DNA of 64,000 bases from Isoptericola cucumis (lineage in GTDB: Bacteria; Actinomycetota; Actinomycetes; Actinomycetales; Cellulomonadaceae). Shown in pieces: positions 15,599 to 24,337 of the stretch. Both the position numbers and the translations under genes were made by a program. The notes under the pieces are model-generated. The model worked only from the letters and a program-made list of their open reading frames with translations. It had not been told where the DNA came from and ran no database searches. Within the stretch, counting starts at the first letter, position 1, and the number at the start of each line of letters is the position of its first letter. The stretch spans positions 62,001 through 126,000 of the forward strand of contig NZ_BMDG01000004.1 of assembly GCF_014635665.1 (NCBI RefSeq), read 5' to 3'.

Positions 15599-17683
15599 GT
15601 GCCGGAGACCCTGACGGCGAAGGCCGCCACCGCGCCCCGGCGCGTGGTGGCGGCCTTCGCCGGCGCCGCGCTCGCGGCCCTGCTCCTCGGCCTCGTGCAC
15701 CTCACGCAGGGCACGGCCGACGTCGGACCGCTCGACGTGCTGCGGACGCTCGTGGGCACGGGCGACGGCGCGGCCGACCAGACCGTCGCCGTGCTCGTGT
15801 CCTCCCGCCTGCCCCGGCTGCTGGCGGGGATCCTCGTCGGCGTCGCGCTGGGCGTGGCCGGGGCGGTGCTGCAGTCCGTCGCCCGCAACCCGCTCGCCTC
15901 GCCCGACACCCTCGCCGTCAACGCCGGGGCCTACGTCACCGTCGTCGCCGTGGCGGCCCTGGGCGTCTCGGTGCCGTTCTACCTTCAGGGCGGGCTCGCG
16001 TTCTTCGGTGGCCTGGCCGCCGCCGGCCTCGTCCTCGTGATCTCGCGCGCGGGGGCCGACGGCCCCACCCGGCTGGTGCTGGCGGGCTCCGCCATCATGC
16101 TCGCCCTGCACGCGCTGACGATGGTGCTGCTGGTGCTGTTCGAGCAGGAGACCACGGGCATGTTCGCCTGGGGGAGCGGCAGCATCGTGCAGTCCGGGAC
16201 GCGGACGGTCGCGCTCGCCACCCCGGTCGTGCTGGCCGGGCTCGCGGCGTGCGTGCTCGTGGTCCGCCGGCTCGACCTGCTCGCCCTGGGCGACGACGCC
16301 GCCAGCGTGCTCGGCATCGACGTGCGCCGCACCCGGGCCTTCTCGGTGCTGGTGGCGGTGCTGCTCGCCGCGGTCGCGGTGACCGTCGCCGGGCCGGTCG
16401 GTTTCGTCGGGCTCGCCGCCCCGGTCATCGCCCGGCTCGTGGGCCGGCGGGTGCCGGGGCTCGGGCGGCACGCCCTGCTGCTGCCGTTCGCCGCGCTGGT
16501 GGGCGTCGTCGTCGTCATCGGCGCCGACGTCCTGCTGCGTGCGCTGCTGCCCGGCCAGGCATCGGTCGTCGTGCCGACCGGCGTGGTCACGACCGTCCTC
16601 GGCGCGGTGATCCTCGTGTGGCTGGCCCGCCGGCTGCGGGACTCCGGGGCCGGCGCCCGCGGCGCAGGCGGGGCGCTCGGGCGGCCCCGCAGCCGCGCCC
16701 GCGTCGTGGTGGTGCTCGTCGTGCTGGGGGTCGCGCTCGTCGCGGCCGTCGTCGCGGGCCTGCTCCTGGGCGACCGGATCGTGCTCCTGGGCGACGTGGC
16801 GAACTGGGCCCAGGGCGTCGCCGGGCGCCAGGTGGGCTTCGTGCTCGACCAGCGGGTCCCGCGCGTGCTGGCGGCCCTCCTGGCGGGGGCGGCGCTCGCG
16901 CTCGCGGGCACGATCGTGCAGGCGGTGTGCCGCAACTCGCTGGCGGAGCCGAGCCTGCTCGGGGTGACGTCGGGCGCCGGGCTGGGCGCCGTCACGATGA
17001 TCCTCCTGGTGCCCGGGGTGGGCATCTGGGCCATGTCGGCGGCCGCGGGGGTCGGGGCGCTGGTCGTGTTCGGGCTCGTGTACGCGCTGTCGGCGAAGGG
17101 CGGCCTCGGCTCGGAGCGGCTGGTGCTGGTCGGCATCGGCGCCCAGGCCGGGACCACGGCGCTCATCTCGCTCGTGGTGCTGGTCGTCGCTCCGTGGGAC
17201 GTCAACCTCGCGCTGACGTGGCTGTCGGGCTCGACGTACGGGCGGTCGATGAGCCAGCTGCTGCCGGTGGCCCTGGCGCTGCTCGTGGTGGTGCCGCTCG
17301 CGGCGACGTACCGGCGCGAGCTCGACGTGCTCACCCTGGACGAGGACACGCCGCGGGTCCTCGGCCTCGCCGTGGACCGCTCGCGCCTCGTCCTGCTGGC
17401 GGCCGCCGCGCTCACGACGGCGGCCGCCGTCTGCGCCGTCGGCGTCATCGCGTTCGTCGGGCTCGTCGCCCCGCACGCGGCGCGCGCCCTCGTCGGCGCC
17501 CGGCACGGCCGGGTGCTGCCCGTGGCGATGCTCCTGGGAGCGTTGCTGGTCTCCGTGGCCGACACGCTCGGGCGCGTGGTCATCGCCCCCGGGCAGATCC
17601 CGGCGGGGCTGGGGACGGCGCTGCTCGGCGCCCCGTACTTCGTGTGGCTGCTGTGGCGCAGCCGGGGGCGCGCGGCGGCCTGA
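15599..17683 (+). CDS. Double-length FecCD siderophore permease (FhuB-like fusion)
   Basis: 694 residues, twice a normal FecCD permease. Two homologous halves (about 15-345 and 365-690) each contain the FecCD repeats: RLPRLLAGILVGVALGVAGAVLQSVARNPLASPDTLAV in the first and RVPRVLAALLAGAALALAGTIVQAVCRNSLAEPSLLGV in the second. Each half has about ten membrane helices, and both have the cytoplasmic coupling helix (GFVGLAAPVIARLVG; AFVGLVAPHAARALVG). Such fusions replace the usual permease dimer, as in E. coli FhuB. GTG 15599 begins 5 nt after the lipoprotein stop, so the two are co-translated. Confidence 0.92.
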   Translation: MPETLTAKAATAPRRVVAAFAGAALAALLLGLVHLTQGTADVGPLDVLRTLVGTGDGAADQTVAVLVSSRLPRLLAGILVGVALGVAGAVLQSVARNPLASPDTLAVNAGAYVTVVAVAALGVSVPFYLQGGLAFFGGLAAAGLVLVISRAGADGPTRLVLAGSAIMLALHALTMVLLVLFEQETTGMFAWGSGSIVQSGTRTVALATPVVLAGLAACVLVVRRLDLLALGDDAASVLGIDVRRTRAFSVLVAVLLAAVAVTVAGPVGFVGLAAPVIARLVGRRVPGLGRHALLLPFAALVGVVVVIGADVLLRALLPGQASVVVPTGVVTTVLGAVILVWLARRLRDSGAGARGAGGALGRPRSRARVVVVLVVLGVALVAAVVAGLLLGDRIVLLGDVANWAQGVAGRQVGFVLDQRVPRVLAALLAGAALALAGTIVQAVCRNSLAEPSLLGVTSGAGLGAVTMILLVPGVGIWAMSAAAGVGALVVFGLVYALSAKGGLGSERLVLVGIGAQAGTTALISLVVLVVAPWDVNLALTWLSGSTYGRSMSQLLPVALALLVVVPLAATYRRELDVLTLDEDTPRVLGLAVDRSRLVLLAAAALTTAAAVCAVGVIAFVGLVAPHAARALVGARHGRVLPVAMLLGALLVSVADTLGRVVIAPGQIPAGLGTALLGAPYFVWLLWRSRGRAAA

Positions 17684-17800
17684 CCGTCGGCCGTACCTGG
17701 CGCGCGGCCGCTGAGCCAGGCCGCCGGCCCCGGTCACCGACCCGGCCTCGCCCGGCGGCCCGGACTTTCGAGCGGCGGCGACCCGAGAGACGATGGCGCC

Positions 17801-18709
17801 ATGGTGGACGCACCGGTCGTCGTCGGGTACGACGCCTCCGAGCCGGCGAGCGCCGCCCTCGTCTGGGCGGCCCGCGAGGCGCGGGCGCTCGGAGCGACGC
17901 TGCGCGTCGTGTACGTGCGCGACGCGCACGACCTCGACGTCGCGGCACATCCGCACGGCGCCGACCTCGGGGAGCGCGGCGACGCCGGCGCCTGGCCGGT
18001 CGTCGAGGAGGCGGCCGCGCTCGCGCGCGACACCGTGCCCGGCCTCAGCACCGAGACCACCGTCGAGTACGCGTCGCCGGCGGGTGCGCTCGTCGCCGAG
18101 TCGGGCGGCGCCCGGGCGCTGGTCCTCGGCGCGACCCGCCACGGCGGCCTGTACGAGGCCATGCGCGGCACGGTGGTGCTGCAGGTGACCGCGCACGCGC
18201 ACTGCCCGGTGATCGTGGTGCCCGCCGCGGGCCCGCCTCCGTCCCTGGCGCCCGACGCGCCCGTCGTGGTGGGGTACGACGGCTCGCAGTCCGCGCGCGC
18301 GGCGCTCGACACCGCCACGCGGTCGGCGTGGTGGCTCGGGCGGCCGATGCGCGTCGTGGTGGTGTGGCGCCCCGGCGTCACCGAGTGGGTGGTCTCGCGC
18401 GGGCCGACCGAGCACGAGGCCCACGACGTCACCGAGGCCGACGCGGGACCGGTCCTCGAGGGCGCGATGGTGCGCGTGGAGGAGCTCCTGCGCGAGCTGG
18501 GTGCGTCGGAGGGGGCCGTCGAGGTGACGGGCACCGTCCACGAGGGCCAGGTCGTGCGGGTGCTGCACCACGAGGCGGAGACGGCCGAGCGGCTGGTGCT
18601 CGGCACCCGCGGACGGGGCGGGTTCACCTCGCTCCTCCTGGGCTCGGCGACGCACACCCTGGTGCGCACCGCCGCCTGCCCCGTCGTCGTGGCCCGCGCG
18701 CCGGCCTGA
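17801..18709 (+). CDS. Universal stress protein with two tandem Usp domains
   Basis: 302 residues in two Usp repeats (about 4-145 and 155-300). Both open with VVVGYD and close on the ATP-binding loop: [11 protein letters not shown] in the first and [35 protein letters not shown] in the second. The second repeat has the full G-x2-G-x9-G-S/T nucleotide motif; the first is less canonical. Cytoplasmic stress role; specific function unknown. Start ATG 17801 lies 6 nt after GACGAT, a possible -10. Confidence 0.9.
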   Translation: MVDAPVVVGYDASEPASAALVWAAREARALGATLRVVYVRDAHDLDVAAHPHGADLGERGDAGAWPVVEEAAALARDTVPGLSTETTVEYASPAGALVAESGGARALVLGATRHGGLYEAMRGTVVLQVTAHAHCPVIVVPAAGPPPSLAPDAPVVVGYDGSQSARAALDTATRSAWWLGRPMRVVVVWRPGVTEWVVSRGPTEHEAHDVTEADAGPVLEGAMVRVEELLRELGASEGAVEVTGTVHEGQVVRVLHHEAETAERLVLGTRGRGGFTSLLLGSATHTLVRTAACPVVVARAPA

Positions 18710-18771
18710 GCCGGTCCTCGGCCGGCGCCCTTGGCCAGACGCCCCGGCGGGTGTGACTCCGGTCACCAGGG

Positions 18772-18809
18772 TTGCGCCGAGCGGGCGAAGTGAGGTTAGG
18801 CTAACCACC
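18772..18809 (+). promoter_or_regulatory. Iron-box (IdeR/DmdR-type) promoter of the SIP gene
   Basis: TGAGGTTAGGCTAACCACC (18791-18809) matches the 19-bp iron-box consensus at 15 positions and contains the -10 TAGGCT (18797-18802). TTGCGC at 18772 is a weak -35 with a 19-bp spacer. GTG 18810 follows immediately, the same layout as the iron box at 13562-13580. Confidence 0.82.
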
Positions 18810-19844
18810 GTGACTGAGACCGTCGACGCGCCCGCCGCGCACACCAGCGAGCCCGCCGGCATGGACACCGTTCCCGTCCAGCCGTTCCGCATGTTCGACG
18901 TCACCGTCTCCCGGGTGACCCGGCTGTGCCCGTCGTTCATCCGGATCACCTTCACCGGGGACGACCTCGACCAGTTCGCCGACAACGGGCGCGACCAGCG
19001 GATCAAGTTCCTGCTGCCGGCGCCGTGCGGCGGCTGGGAGTACCTCGACCGCCAGAACCCCGACTGGTTCAGCTCGTGGCGGGCGCTGCCCGAGGAGCGT
19101 CGTAACCCGCTGCGCACCTACACCGTGCGCACCGTGCGCCAGGACCTGCGCGAGGTGGACGTCGACATCGTGCTGCACGGCGACACCGGCCCCGCGTCGC
19201 GGTGGGCCAACGGGGCCCGTCCCGGCGCCCCCCTCGTGATCATGGGCCCCAACGCCGCGTACACCGGCGGGTCGCACGGCGGGCTGGAGTTCAACCCGCC
19301 CGAGCGCAGCCACGCCCTGCTGCTGGCGGGCGACGAGACCGCCGTCCCGGCGATCGCCGCGATCTGCGAGTCGCTCCCGGACGACGCCGTCGGCGAGGTC
19401 TTCCTCGAGGTGCCGCACCGCGAGGACCGCTGGACCCTGGCCGCCCCGGCGGGCGTGCGGGTCACCTGGCTGCCCCGCGAGGAGCGCGAGCACGGCGAGG
19501 TGCTGGTCCCGGCGGTGCAGGACGCCGCCGACCGGCTGCTCGCCATGGGCGTCCAGCCGTCGCAGGACGGTCTGCCCCCGTCGCCGACCCCGGCCGTGAC
19601 CGCCGCCGGCATCGACCTGGACGGCGAGCTGAGCGACGTCGACATCGACGCGGAGACCCTCTGGGAGGTCCCCGTCGACGACTCCGGGCGCCCGCTCGCC
19701 CAGGACACCGTGCTCTACGCGTGGCTCGCCGGTGAGGCCGGCTCGATCAAGACCCTGCGCCGCTACCTGGTCTCCACCAAGGGCGTGGACCGCAAGGCGG
19801 TCGCGTTCATGGGGTACTGGCGCCGCGGCCGCGCGGAGATCTGA
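18810..19844 (+). CDS. Siderophore-interacting protein (FAD-dependent ferric reductase)
   Basis: 344 residues. The FAD-binding domain opens with [28 protein letters not shown] and contains the flavin motif [10 protein letters not shown] (R-x-Y-T/S). It is followed by a SIP C-terminal domain ([57 protein letters not shown]). An insert of about 55 residues (about 240-290) interrupts the C-terminal domain. The enzyme would reduce ferric siderophores in the cytoplasm and release iron after import by the transporter upstream. GTG 18810 is fixed by the iron-box promoter. Converges on the YbaK gene with a strong terminator. Confidence 0.93.
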   Translation: MTETVDAPAAHTSEPAGMDTVPVQPFRMFDVTVSRVTRLCPSFIRITFTGDDLDQFADNGRDQRIKFLLPAPCGGWEYLDRQNPDWFSSWRALPEERRNPLRTYTVRTVRQDLREVDVDIVLHGDTGPASRWANGARPGAPLVIMGPNAAYTGGSHGGLEFNPPERSHALLLAGDETAVPAIAAICESLPDDAVGEVFLEVPHREDRWTLAAPAGVRVTWLPREEREHGEVLVPAVQDAADRLLAMGVQPSQDGLPPSPTPAVTAAGIDLDGELSDVDIDAETLWEVPVDDSGRPLAQDTVLYAWLAGEAGSIKTLRRYLVSTKGVDRKAVAFMGYWRRGRAEI

Positions 19845-19883
19845 CGCGCGGAGCGCTGATCTGAGCCGCGACCGCTGAGCGAC

Positions 19884-19912
19884 GGCTGAGCGGCCGCACC
19901 GGCCGCTCAGCC
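19884..19912. terminator. Bidirectional terminator between SIP and YbaK genes
   Basis: GGCTGAGCGGCC and GGCCGCTCAGCC form a 12-bp perfect stem with loop GCACC. It overlaps the stop codon of the minus-strand YbaK gene and follows the SIP gene by 40 bp. Confidence 0.8.
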
Positions 19913-20488
19913 CCGGGCCACGCCCAGGTCGTCGACCACCTCGACCCCGGGCATCGCGCACAGCAGCTCGCCGGACATGAGCAGCTTCGACCGGCGCAGG
20001 CCCGACCCCATCAGCGCCATGGCGCCCGGCGCGGCGAACCGCGCGTCCACCAGCACGCGCCACGCGGCCGGGAGCCCCACGGGCGTGATGCCCCCGTACT
20101 CCATGCCGGTCTCCGCGGTCGCGCGGTCCATCGGCAGGAACGACGCCTTGCGGGCGTCCAGGAGCTTGCGGACCCGCGTGTTGACGTCCGCGTACGTGGT
20201 CGCGGTGACGACGCACGCGGCGACGCGCTCGACGTCGCCCCGACGGCCGGCGACCACGACGCAGTTGGCCGAGGCCTCGGGCGGCAGGCCGTGCACCTCG
20301 TTCAGCGTCGCGGTGTCCGCGTGGTCGGGATCGATCTCTGCGACGGCCACGAGGCCGGCCACCCGGTCGTCGTGCGCGGCCCACTCCTGCAGAGCGTCGG
20401 CGACGGACGGCGCCAGGAGGTCGCGGTGGTCGAGGGCCGCGGCCCACCGCAGGTCGCCGAGCGTCGGCAGCCCGGTCGGCCCGCTCAT
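19907..20488 (-). CDS. YbaK/aminoacyl-tRNA deacylase-associated protein
   Basis: 193 residues. The YbaK/ProX-type editing fold spans about 45-190: ASANCVVVAGRRGDVERVAACVV, RKLLDARKASFLPMDRATAETGMEYGGITPVGLP (with the conserved Lys and Gly-Gly-Ile-x-Pro element) and GSGLRRSKLLMSGELL. Family members hydrolyse mischarged tRNAs in trans; the amino acid is unknown. It overlaps the PEBP stop by 4 bp (ATGA) and is its co-transcribed partner. Confidence 0.85.
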   Translation of the reverse strand: MSGPTGLPTLGDLRWAAALDHRDLLAPSVADALQEWAAHDDRVAGLVAVAEIDPDHADTATLNEVHGLPPEASANCVVVAGRRGDVERVAACVVTATTYADVNTRVRKLLDARKASFLPMDRATAETGMEYGGITPVGLPAAWRVLVDARFAAPGAMALMGSGLRRSKLLMSGELLCAMPGVEVVDDLGVARG

Positions 20489-21012
20489 CGGCGGTACGTC
20501 CCGGTGAGCGTGGCGCGTGCGAGGGTGTGGAAGTAGGCGTTGAACGCCACGTGGACGCTCGTGTTGTCGGGCGACAGCCCCAGGGTGGGCACGTCGAGGG
20601 CGTGCACCGCGAACACGTACCGGTGCGCGTGGTCGCCGGGCGGCGGGCCCGCGCCCTCGAAGCCGGTCCGCCCGCCGTCGGTGGCGACGTGGAAGGCCCC
20701 GGCGGGCAGGCCGGAACCGTCGGCGGCACCGGCGCCCCGGGCCAGCGAGGTGACGGTGGCGGGCACGTCGACGAGCGTCCAGTGCCAGTAGCCCGAGGGC
20801 GTCGGGGCGTCCGGGTCGAAGCAGCTCACGACGAAGGACTCGGTGCCGTCGGGGAAGCCGCTCCAGGTCAGCTGCGGGGACACGTCCGCACCGTCGACGC
20901 TGAAGTCGCGGTGCAGGGCCTGGCCGTCGGCGACGTCCTCGCTCGCGAGCGTGAAGCCCGGGGCGGGGAGCAGGGAGTACGGGTCGGGGGGCAGGGGCCG
21001 CTCGAAGTCCAT
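20485..21012 (-). CDS. PEBP (YbhB/YbcL) family protein
   Basis: 175 residues; phosphatidylethanolamine-binding-protein fold with the signature SPQLTWSGFPDGTESFVVSCFDPDAPTPSGYWHWTLVDVP, GPPPGDHAHRYVFAVHALDV and the end FNAYFHTLARATLTGTY. It is cytoplasmic (no signal). Bacterial members have no settled function. First gene of a two-gene unit with YbaK. Confidence 0.9.
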   Translation of the reverse strand: MDFERPLPPDPYSLLPAPGFTLASEDVADGQALHRDFSVDGADVSPQLTWSGFPDGTESFVVSCFDPDAPTPSGYWHWTLVDVPATVTSLARGAGAADGSGLPAGAFHVATDGGRTGFEGAGPPPGDHAHRYVFAVHALDVPTLGLSPDNTSVHVAFNAYFHTLARATLTGTYRR

Positions 21013-21075
21013 GCCGCCATCGTGCACGAGGTGTCCCCGCGCTGGCCAGGGTGCCGCGCCGTGGTACGGTCGGCG

Positions 21076-21095
21076 CAAACCGACTGGACGGTACG
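21076..21095. promoter_or_regulatory. Candidate catabolic-regulon operator D
   Basis: The 20 bp here read CAAACCGACTGGACGGTACG and match operator C (41472-41491) at 15 of 20 positions, including both ACCG/CGGT half-sites. It lies 39 bp before the SDR start of the operon that encodes a TetR regulator, so that TetR is the simplest candidate for the factor that binds all four related sites. Confidence 0.6.
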
Positions 21096-21133
21096 CCAGG
21101 CGACGGCGCCATGGCGGGAGCGAGGAGCCGAGG

Positions 21134-21874
21134 GTGCGAAGGTTCGAGGGCAGGGTCGCCCTGATCACGGGCGGCAGCCGGGGCATCGGGCTGGCCGTGG
21201 CGCGGCGGCTCGTCGACGAGGGGGGCTCGGTCGTGCTCACCGGCCGCAGGCCCGACGCCCTGGAGGCGGCCGTCGCCGAGCTCGGCGAGGAGCACGCCTC
21301 CGCCGTGGCCGGGAAGGTCGACGACCCGGCGCACCGCGCGGAGGTGTTCGACCACCTCGCCCGCCGCCATGGGCGCCTCGACCACCTGGTGAACAACGCC
21401 GGGACGAACCCCGCCTGGGGCCCGGCGCTCGAGGTCGACGCCGGCGTCGTGCGCAAGATCCTCGAGGTGAACGTGGTGGCCGCGCTCGACTGGACCCGGG
21501 ACGCCGTCACCGCCGGCCTGGGCCGCTCCGTGGTGAACGTCGCGTCGATCTCGGGGACGTCGTCGAGCCCGAACATCGCCTTCTACGGCGTCTCCAAGGC
21601 GGCCCTGATCAACCTCACCCAGCAGCTCGCCCAGGAGCTCGCGCCCGCGCTGCGTGTCAACGCGGTCGCGCCGGCGGTCGTGAAGACCCGGTTCTCCCGG
21701 GCGCTCTACGAGGGGCACGAGGAGCAGGCGGTCGCGGCCTACCCGCTGGCCCGGCTCGGCGCGCCCGCGGACGTCGCCGGGCCGGTCGCGTTCCTCCTGT
21801 CCGACGACGCGGGCTGGGTCACCGGCCAGACCCTCAAGATCGACGGCGGCGCGAGCATCGCGCCGGTCGGGTGA
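21134..21874 (+). CDS. SDR family oxidoreductase (FabG-like)
   Basis: 246 residues. The classical SDR pattern is complete: TGGSRGIGLAVAR (cofactor loop, about 12-24), NNAG, catalytic Ser in VASISG and Tyr/Lys in YGVSK, and a C-terminal DGGASIAPVG. TGRRP after beta-2 favours NADP(H). A 3-oxoacyl or hydroxyacyl-CoA reductase role fits the catabolic neighbourhood but is inferred. GTG 21134 follows GAGGAG. The next gene, a TetR, begins 11 bp downstream in the same transcript. Confidence 0.88.
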   Translation: MRRFEGRVALITGGSRGIGLAVARRLVDEGGSVVLTGRRPDALEAAVAELGEEHASAVAGKVDDPAHRAEVFDHLARRHGRLDHLVNNAGTNPAWGPALEVDAGVVRKILEVNVVAALDWTRDAVTAGLGRSVVNVASISGTSSSPNIAFYGVSKAALINLTQQLAQELAPALRVNAVAPAVVKTRFSRALYEGHEEQAVAAYPLARLGAPADVAGPVAFLLSDDAGWVTGQTLKIDGGASIAPVG

Positions 21875-21885
21875 AGGATGAGCAC

Positions 21886-22497
21886 ATGAAGACCACGAAC
21901 GTCGCCGACCAGGTCACGCGCGCCGCCCTCGAGCTGTTCGCCTCCCAGGGGTACGCCACCACGAGCGTCCAGCAGATCGTCGAGGCCGCCGGCGTCACCA
22001 AGGGCGCCATGTACCACTACTTCCAGTCCAAGGACGACCTGCTGTTCGCCATCTACGACCGCATGCTGTCGCTGCAGAAGGCGCACCTCGACGGGATCGT
22101 CGCCGCGGGCGGGCCGGTGGCGGACGTCGTGCGGGCCGTGTGCGTGGACGTCGTCGAGACGTCGATCGACTTCCTGCCGGAGGGCACCGTCTTCTTCCGC
22201 AGCATGCACATGCTCCCGGAGCCGCGTCTCAAGGAGGTGACGCAGCGGCGGCGCGAGTACCACGACGAGTTCGCGGCGCTGCTGCGGCGGGGGCAGGACG
22301 AGGGCCTCTTCCGCACCGACGTGCCCCGCTCGCTGCTGGTGGCGCACTTCTTCAGCGACGTGCACTACCTGTCGCACTGGTACTCGCCGGAGGGCCCGGA
22401 GACCAAGTCGCAGGTGGCGCAGCAGCTCACGGAGCTGTTCCTGCGCAGCATCACCGAACAAGGACGAGGAGCCGATGACCGAGCGGACCAGCACTGA
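21886..22497 (+). CDS. TetR family regulator (candidate master regulator of the catabolic block)
   Basis: 203 residues. The TetR helix-turn-helix is ideal (VTRAALELFASQGYATTSVQQIVEAAGVTKGAMYHYFQSKDDLLFAIYDRML, about 10-60). The C-terminal ligand domain resembles regulators of acyl-CoA metabolism (inference from context). It sits in an operon with SDR and MDR enzymes behind operator D, which is related to palindromes at three other catabolic promoters. ATG 21886 has AAGGATG upstream. Its last 8 codons overlap the next gene by 23 bp, within a 15-bp tandem repeat that supplies its TGA stop. Confidence 0.9.
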   Translation: MKTTNVADQVTRAALELFASQGYATTSVQQIVEAAGVTKGAMYHYFQSKDDLLFAIYDRMLSLQKAHLDGIVAAGGPVADVVRAVCVDVVETSIDFLPEGTVFFRSMHMLPEPRLKEVTQRRREYHDEFAALLRRGQDEGLFRTDVPRSLLVAHFFSDVHYLSHWYSPEGPETKSQVAQQLTELFLRSITEQGRGADDRADQH

Positions 22498-23557
22498 GCA
22501 GACCAGCACTGAGCAGACCAGCACCGAGCAGACCAGGATCGCCGTCCCGGGCGCCATGCGCGCGTGGCACGTGGTGCGCCACGGGGAGCCGGCCGACGTG
22601 CTGGAGCCCGCCGAGGTGCCCGTGCCGGCGCCCGGCCCCGGGGAGGTGCTCCTCGCGGTGCGGGCCGTCGCGGTGAACTTCCCGGACGCGCTGCTGGCGC
22701 GCGGGCAGTACCAGGTGCGGCCGGAGCTCCCGTTCGTGCCGGGCATCGAGCTCTGCGGCGAGGTGGTGGCCGTGGGCGACGACGCCGGCGGCCGCCTCGC
22801 GGTCGGCGACCGGGTGGTGGGCTCGAAGATCGGCGTGCTGTCGCAGTACGCCACCGTGCCGGCGGACGCCGTGCGGCCCGCACCGCCCGAGCTCGACGAC
22901 GCGCAGGCCGCGGCGCTCACCATCGCCTACCAGACGGCGTGGTTCGGCCTGCACCGGCGCGCCGCGCTGCAGGCGGGGGAGACCCTGCTGGTGCACGCCG
23001 CCGCGGGCGGGGTGGGGACGGCCGCGTGCCAGCTGGGCGCGGCCGCGGGCGCCCGTGTCGTCGGCGTCGTGGGCAGCGAGGCGAAGGCGGACGCGGCCCG
23101 GGCCGCGGGCGCGGCGCACGTGCTCGTGCGCGACGCCGACGGCGGGAACGTCGCCGCCGCGGTCAAGGAGCTGACCGGGGGCGCGGGGGCGGACGTCGTC
23201 TTCGACCCGGTCGGCGGGTCGTCCTTCGAGCAGTCGACGCGCTGCATCGCCTTCGAAGGGCGGATCGTCGTGGTGGGCTTCGCCAGTGGCGAGATCCCCC
23301 CGGTGCGCGCCAACCACGCGCTCGTGAAGAACTACTCCGTGCTCGGCCTGCACTGGGCGCTCTACCAGCAGCGGCGTCCCGAGCTCGTCGACGCCGCCCA
23401 CGCGGACCTGACGCGCCTCGTCGCGTCGGGGGCGCTGCGGCCCCTGGTCGAGGACGTCGTGGCGTTCGACGACGCGCCCCGTGCGGTGCAGCGGCTCGCC
23501 GACGGCCGGACCACCGGCCGGCTCGTCGTCCGCGTCGCGGACGAGGGCGTGTCGTGA
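22475..23557 (+). CDS. Zinc-independent MDR / NADPH:quinone oxidoreductase-like enzyme
   Basis: 360 residues. The GroES-like N-terminal domain (MRAWHVVRHGEPADVLEPAEVPVPAPGPGEVLLAV) and Rossmann domain (LVHAAAGGVGTAACQLGAAAGARVVGVVGS) are typical of quinone-reductase/enoyl-reductase MDR proteins; the zinc-site Cys residues are absent. Homology begins at Met28; the first 27 residues are a low-complexity STEQT triplet repeat. ATG 22475 is kept because AGGACGAGGAG precedes it, whereas Met28 has no ribosome-binding site. It may reduce an enoyl thioester or quinone in this pathway. Confidence 0.85.
   Translation: MTERTSTEQTSTEQTSTEQTRIAVPGAMRAWHVVRHGEPADVLEPAEVPVPAPGPGEVLLAVRAVAVNFPDALLARGQYQVRPELPFVPGIELCGEVVAVGDDAGGRLAVGDRVVGSKIGVLSQYATVPADAVRPAPPELDDAQAAALTIAYQTAWFGLHRRAALQAGETLLVHAAAGGVGTAACQLGAAAGARVVGVVGSEAKADAARAAGAAHVLVRDADGGNVAAAVKELTGGAGADVVFDPVGGSSFEQSTRCIAFEGRIVVVGFASGEIPPVRANHALVKNYSVLGLHWALYQQRRPELVDAAHADLTRLVASGALRPLVEDVVAFDDAPRAVQRLADGRTTGRLVVRVADEGVS
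22487..22531 (+). repeat. 15-bp in-frame tandem repeat at the TetR stop/MDR start
   Basis: Three copies of ACCAGCACTGAGCAG (the third with one C for T) encode Ser-Thr-Glu-Gln-Thr units near the N-terminus of the MDR protein. In the other frame the first copy supplies the TGA of the TetR gene. Confidence 0.9.
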
Positions 23558-24294
23558 CGCCGGGACGGCTGGACGGCCGCGTCGTCATCGTGACGGGCGG
23601 GGCCCGGGGCATCGGGGCGGCGTACGTCCGCGCCCTGCACGCCGAGGGGGCTCGCGTCGTCGTCGCCGACCTGCTCGAGGCCGAGGGGCGGGCGCTCGCC
23701 GCGGGGCTCGGCGAGCGCGCGCGGTTCGAGGCGCTCGACGTCACCGACGCCGAGGCGTGGGAGCGCGTCGTGTCCGCGACCGTGCAGGGCTGGGGCGGGG
23801 TGGACGTGCTCGTCAACAACGCGGGGATCGCGAACGCCGGGCCGCTCGAGCACTACACGCGCGCCAAGTGGGACGCGGTCATCGCCGTGAACCTCACCGG
23901 CACCTTCCTCGGGTGCCAGGCGGTGGCGCCGGTCATGCGAGCCGCCGGGGGCGGGTCGATCGTCAACGTCTCCTCGGTCGAGGGCCTGCGGGGGAGCGAG
24001 GGGCTGCACGGATACGTGGCGGCCAAGTTCGGCGTCCGCGGGCTGACCAAGTCGGTCGCGGTCGAGCTGGGCTCCGCCGGGATCCGCGCGAACTCGGTGC
24101 ACCCGGGCTGGATCGACACGGCGATGACGGCGCGGATCGACCCGTCCCGCCTGCCGATCCCCCTGGGGCGCGGTGGCGTGCCCGACGACCTCACGGGCAC
24201 CGTCGTCTTCCTCGCGAGCGACGACTCTGCGTACATGACGGGCGCCGAGCTCGTCGTCGACGGCGGCATGACCTCCGGCGTCGGCCACCGCTGA
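23554..24294 (+). CDS. SDR family oxidoreductase (3-oxoacyl/hydroxysteroid dehydrogenase-like)
   Basis: 246 residues. TGGARGIGAAYVR cofactor loop, VVADLLEAEG (Asp after beta-2, which favours NAD), NNAG, catalytic Ser in VSSVEG and Tyr/Lys in YVAAK, and C-terminal VDGGMTSG. GTG 23554 overlaps the MDR stop (GTGA), so it is the fourth gene of the SDR-TetR-MDR-SDR operon. Likely oxidises a hydroxyacyl-CoA or alcohol; the substrate is not readable. Confidence 0.88.
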   Translation: MTPGRLDGRVVIVTGGARGIGAAYVRALHAEGARVVVADLLEAEGRALAAGLGERARFEALDVTDAEAWERVVSATVQGWGGVDVLVNNAGIANAGPLEHYTRAKWDAVIAVNLTGTFLGCQAVAPVMRAAGGGSIVNVSSVEGLRGSEGLHGYVAAKFGVRGLTKSVAVELGSAGIRANSVHPGWIDTAMTARIDPSRLPIPLGRGGVPDDLTGTVVFLASDDSAYMTGAELVVDGGMTSGVGHR

Positions 24295-24337
24295 CCCGGG
24301 CGGGCCGAGGGGTTCCGGCGGCCCGCGACGGGTCGAG

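Noticed and set aside
15410-19117. Very long open frame on the minus strand (over 1,200 codons) opposite the iron-uptake and stress genes
   Set aside because: It is antisense to four well-recognised genes and rich in Arg, His, Gly and Ala, without any domain; long antisense frames are expected when third positions are almost always G or C.
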